This document shows, in pieces, positions 61,352 to 64,000 of a stretch of 64,000 nucleotides of DNA (within the stretch, counting starts at the first letter, position 1; each line of letters begins with the position of its first letter). The DNA comes from Proteobacteria bacterium UBA7415. Lineage in GTDB: Bacteria; Pseudomonadota; Gammaproteobacteria; Arenicellales; Arenicellaceae. The translations under genes were made by a program, and so were the position numbers. The stretch lies in the NCBI GenBank assembly GCA_002470515.1, contig DKML01000005.1, positions 1 to 64,000 of the forward strand, given 5' to 3'. The notes below the pieces were generated by a model. That model made no database searches, was not told the origin of the DNA, and saw only the letters and a program-made list of their open reading frames with translations.

Positions 61352-63193
61352 ATGGCTTATCTAGCTCTTGCCCGAAAATGGCGCCCCAAATCCTTTTCTG
61401 AAGTAGTGGGACAAGAGCATGTGGTGAAGGCTCTCGGTAACGCCCTAAACGCTCAGAAAGTCCATCATGCTTTATTGTTTACGGGCACGCGAGGCGTCGG
61501 TAAAACAACGCTGGCGCGGATCTTTGCAAAATCGCTTAACTGTGAACAAGGAATGTCTGCACAGCCATGCCAAGAGTGCGCAACGTGCTTGGCTGTGGAC
61601 GAAGGCCGCTTCGTAGATTTAATTGAAGTGGATGCCGCTTCTCGCACTAAAGTTGATGATACTCGTGAGCTTTTGGAAAACGTCCAGTACGCACCTACGT
61701 CTGGTCGCTATAAAGTTTATCTGATCGACGAAGTACACATGCTCTCTGGCCACAGTTTTAATGCTTTGCTTAAAACTCTTGAGGAGCCACCAGAGCACGT
61801 GAAGTTTTTGTTTGCGACGACCGATCCGCAAAAATTACCTATTACCGTTGTGTCGCGCTGTCTGCAATTTAGTTTGCGCGCTATGCGCCCAGAGCAAGTT
61901 GAAAATCAACTAATGAGCATCTTGGGCAAAGAAGACCTACCTTTTGATCCGCCGGCGCTAAGGTTGTTGGCAAAGGCTGCTGATGGCAGTATGCGTGATG
62001 GGCTGAGTTTATTAGACCAAGCCATCGCTCAGGGCGATGGTGAGGTACGCGAAGACGACGTGCGTCAAATGCTCGGTAGTATTCAGAGTACCCATATTGT
62101 TGATTTGCTGAATGCACTAGTGGGTAAAAACCTCAATTCAGCTCTTGAAGTCAGCAAGGCAATGCAGCTTGCTTCGGTAGATTATGAGGATGCACTTGAC
62201 GAATTGATGGTCGCTATTTACAACATCGCTTTGCAGCAAACATCTCAACAAATAGTGGGTGCTGATGATGCTGTAAATGCGGCTGTAGAAGCCGCAGCAA
62301 GCAATCTCAGTGCTGAAGAAGTGCAGCTCTTCTATCAGATCGGTTTGCATGCCAAACGCGACATAAAATGGGCTCCTTCCGCTAAAGTCGGTTTTGATAT
62401 CGCGTTGCTGCGAATGTTCGCTTTTACGCCCTTCAGTGGTGGAGGGCAGAGCAACCAATCTCAGGCTCTGCAAGCAGATACTAACGCTGCACCACAAGTC
62501 GCTCCACAAGCCACTCCACAAGTCGCTCCACAAGCCGCTCCACAAGCTGCTCCACAAGCTGCTCCACAAGCTGCTCCACAAGCTGCTCCACAAGCTGCTC
62601 CACAAGCTGCACCACAAGCCACTCCACAAGCCACTCCACAAGCCACTCCACAAGCCACTCCACAAGCCACTCCACAAGCCACTCCACAAGCTGCTCCACA
62701 AGCTGCTCCACAAGCTGCTCCACAAGCTGCTCCACAAGCCGCTCCACAAGCCGCTCAACCTAGCATTGTCGCGGTGCAACTTGCGGGCAATAATGAATGG
62801 GGCGAATTGGTAGAGCAGTCGCGATTAGTCGGCATGGCCAAAGAGTTGGCAATGCATTCTGCCTGCGAGAAACTAGGCGATGACGAGATCGTTTTATCGC
62901 TCGCGCCTAAAAACAAACACGTCTTTATGGATGCTCGCTTCGCTGATTTAAAGGAGGCAATGACCGAGCTGTTTAAACGTCCAATGGATATCAAGATTGA
63001 GTTTGAAGATAGTGATCGCGAAACGCCAGCAGAATGTTTAGCGCGTTTAGGAGTCCAACAACTTGAAGAGACTAAAGAGAGTTTGCAGCAAGAACCTGGG
63101 TTACAGGCGGTGATGAGCGAGTTTGGCGCGCGCATTGATGATAACTCTATTGAACCTTACAGCAACAATCAGCGAGACTCTGGCGACCAATAA
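61352..63193 (+). CDS. dnaX: DNA polymerase III tau/gamma subunit
   Basis: The 613-residue clamp-loader subunit has the AAA+ core: GTRGVGKTTLARIFAKSLNC (Walker A), a zinc module CEQ...CQECATC, LIDEVHMLS (Walker B), and LKTLEEPPEHVKFLFATTDP. The clamp-loader collar follows to ~370. A linker of about 22 tetrapeptides ([A/T]PQ[A/V]) replaces the usual variable proline-rich region, and the tau C-terminal domain (ELVEQSRLVGMAKELAMHSA) ends the protein. No slippery A AAA AAG site was seen, so a separate gamma product is not predicted. ybaB and recR follow. Confidence 0.95.
   Translation: MAYLALARKWRPKSFSEVVGQEHVVKALGNALNAQKVHHALLFTGTRGVGKTTLARIFAKSLNCEQGMSAQPCQECATCLAVDEGRFVDLIEVDAASRTKVDDTRELLENVQYAPTSGRYKVYLIDEVHMLSGHSFNALLKTLEEPPEHVKFLFATTDPQKLPITVVSRCLQFSLRAMRPEQVENQLMSILGKEDLPFDPPALRLLAKAADGSMRDGLSLLDQAIAQGDGEVREDDVRQMLGSIQSTHIVDLLNALVGKNLNSALEVSKAMQLASVDYEDALDELMVAIYNIALQQTSQQIVGADDAVNAAVEAAASNLSAEEVQLFYQIGLHAKRDIKWAPSAKVGFDIALLRMFAFTPFSGGGQSNQSQALQADTNAAPQVAPQATPQVAPQAAPQAAPQAAPQAAPQAAPQAAPQAAPQATPQATPQATPQATPQATPQATPQAAPQAAPQAAPQAAPQAAPQAAQPSIVAVQLAGNNEWGELVEQSRLVGMAKELAMHSACEKLGDDEIVLSLAPKNKHVFMDARFADLKEAMTELFKRPMDIKIEFEDSDRETPAECLARLGVQQLEETKESLQQEPGLQAVMSEFGARIDDNSIEPYSNNQRDSGDQ
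62490..62757. repeat. 12-bp tandem repeat tract in dnaX (about 22 units)
   Basis: Units of the type CCACAAGCTGCT, CCACAAGCCACT and CCACAAGCCGCT run without interruption and code for APQA or TPQA. Six TPQA units cluster in the middle, between blocks of APQA, which suggests block duplications. The unit length preserves the frame. Confidence 0.95.
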
Positions 63194-63310
63194 GCACGCC
63201 TATTGACTCTTTTACGATAGCGATCGAGAGGTATTGCTAATTACTCAACCCATTACTATTAACTTCAATATAGTATTAACCCAAATATAGATTTTTAGGA
63301 GTGAAATACC

Positions 63311-63637
63311 ATGAAAGGTGGACTCGGAAATATCATGAAGCAGGCGCAAGCCATGCAAGAGAACATGCAAAAGGCTCAAGCCGAACTTGCTGCTATCGAG
63401 GTTGTTGGTGAAGCCGGCGGTGGTTTAGTGAAGCTCACCATGACATGTCGTCATGACGTGCGTCGAGTTGATATAGATCCTAGCTTGATGGGTGACCCTG
63501 AAGATCGAGAAATGTTAGAGGACCTAATTGCGGCGGCCATGAATGATGCCGTACGCCGAGTCGAAAAAACTACAGAGGAAAAAATGGGTGGCCTAGCGGG
63601 CGGCTTAAATATTCCCGGCATGAAAATGCCGTTCTGA
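63311..63637 (+). CDS. ybaB: YbaB/EbfC nucleoid-associated protein
   Basis: The 108-residue protein has the family pattern: a long N-terminal helix ([20 protein letters not shown]), [20 protein letters not shown], and the C-terminal [16 protein letters not shown]. It forms a DNA-binding dimer. A GGAG ribosome site precedes the ATG. It sits between dnaX and recR as in most bacteria. Confidence 0.95.
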   Translation: MKGGLGNIMKQAQAMQENMQKAQAELAAIEVVGEAGGGLVKLTMTCRHDVRRVDIDPSLMGDPEDREMLEDLIAAAMNDAVRRVEKTTEEKMGGLAGGLNIPGMKMPF

Positions 63638-63645
63638 TTACTTAG

Positions 63646-64000
63646 ATGTCGACGTCAAAAGCAATAGAAGCACTCAAGGATGCGCTAAAAGCGCTTCCTG
63701 GAGTGGGCCCCAAGAATGCTCAACGCATGGCTTTTCATTTAATGGAGCGTGACCGCGAAGGCGCACAAGCTATCGCTGAGTCACTGCAGTACGCGTTGAA
63801 GAACGTCATAACTTGTGCACGTTGCAATACTTTTTGTGAAGGGCAATTGTGCGAAATTTGCTCGTCTTCTAAGCGCGATGCCGCCACTTTATGTGTGGTA
63901 GAAACGCCTGCCGACTTGGAAGCGATTGAGCAAGGCGGTAGTTACAAGGGGCTGTACTTTGTATTAATGGGGCGATTATCTCCATTAGAGGGAGTGGGGC
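63646..64000 (+). CDS. recR: Recombination protein RecR, N-terminal part (runs off the window)
   Basis: The ATG at 63646 lies 8 bases after the ybaB stop. About 118 residues are visible: the helix-hairpin-helix [20 protein letters not shown], the zinc finger [16 protein letters not shown], and the start of the TOPRIM domain ([37 protein letters not shown]). RecR works with RecO, also in this window, to load RecA at gaps. Confidence 0.95.
   Translation, partial: MSTSKAIEALKDALKALPGVGPKNAQRMAFHLMERDREGAQAIAESLQYALKNVITCARCNTFCEGQLCEICSSSKRDAATLCVVETPADLEAIEQGGSYKGLYFVLMGRLSPLEGVG

Noticed and set aside
62138..62813. Long frames on both strands across the dnaX repeat
   Set aside because: They are by-products of a 12-bp repeat without stops in several frames; only the DnaX frame matches a protein family.
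62880..62920. Programmed -1 frameshift site for DnaX gamma (A-rich CCTAAAAACAAAC)
   Set aside because: It does not match A AAA AAG in frame and no following pseudoknot or hairpin is evident.

Overview
The window looks like chromosomal sequence from a free-living gammaproteobacterium of moderate GC content; I cannot name the genus. The placement rests on gene order: lepA-lepB-DUF4845-rnc-era-recO-pdxJ, rlmN-pilF-rodZ-hisS-yfgM-bamB-der, ffs-dnaX-ybaB-recR and sdhCDAB-sdhE are all gammaproteobacterial blocks. A lipoprotein-rich envelope, an outer-membrane barrel and a type II secretion locus agree with a Gram-negative cell. No tRNA, rRNA, CRISPR array, transposase or integrase was recognised.

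Positions 1-6900 are accessory and partly decayed. They hold the end of an NTF2-like gene, a small AT-rich membrane protein, a LysR regulator divergent from a fatty acid hydroxylase followed by a PanB-like protein, and a metallo-hydrolase lipoprotein bracketed by ~75-bp direct repeats. Around these lie gene remnants, including the end of an FkbM-type methyltransferase that meets another beheaded gene near 6250. Positions 6927-11325 carry gspHIJKLM, the minor-pseudopilin and inner-membrane half of a type II secretion system. Cytochrome c5, a YjgR-type ATPase and a DUF937 protein follow.

Positions 14.7-20.0 kb form the most unusual region, a signalling operon of one polarity. It encodes an OmpR-type response regulator, a coiled-coil protein, a membrane protein, a small Ras/Rab-like GTPase, a hybrid histidine kinase and an Hpt protein. 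Three of these genes are each cut by one in-frame TAA, and the membrane protein gene also carries a +1 shift in a G run. The catalytic residues of every signalling domain remain. The next gene, a YpfJ-type metallopeptidase, has a -1 shift in another G run. This is either coordinated decay, split genes with translational restart, or partly sequence error.

Positions 21-31 kb hold ygfZ, an SdhAF4-like complex II assembly factor, sdhCDAB, sdhE, a second LysR regulator, nadB and lepA. Positions 31-57.5 kb are mostly housekeeping: signal peptidase, RNase III, Era, RecO, PdxJ, a lytic transglycosylase, YajQ, DsbC, ferredoxin, MutS, SuhB, TrmJ, CysE, a lone A-type Fe-S carrier, an unrecognised outer-membrane protein, MtaB, Ndk, RlmN, PilF, RodZ, HisS, YfgM, BamB and Der. 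Positions 57.5-64 kb hold a lipase-like hydrolase, a degenerate LytM-type protein, xseA, the 4.5S RNA gene, dnaX with a large 12-bp repeat tract, ybaB and the start of recR. Short tandem repeats recur through the second half of the window, both inside genes and just upstream of them.
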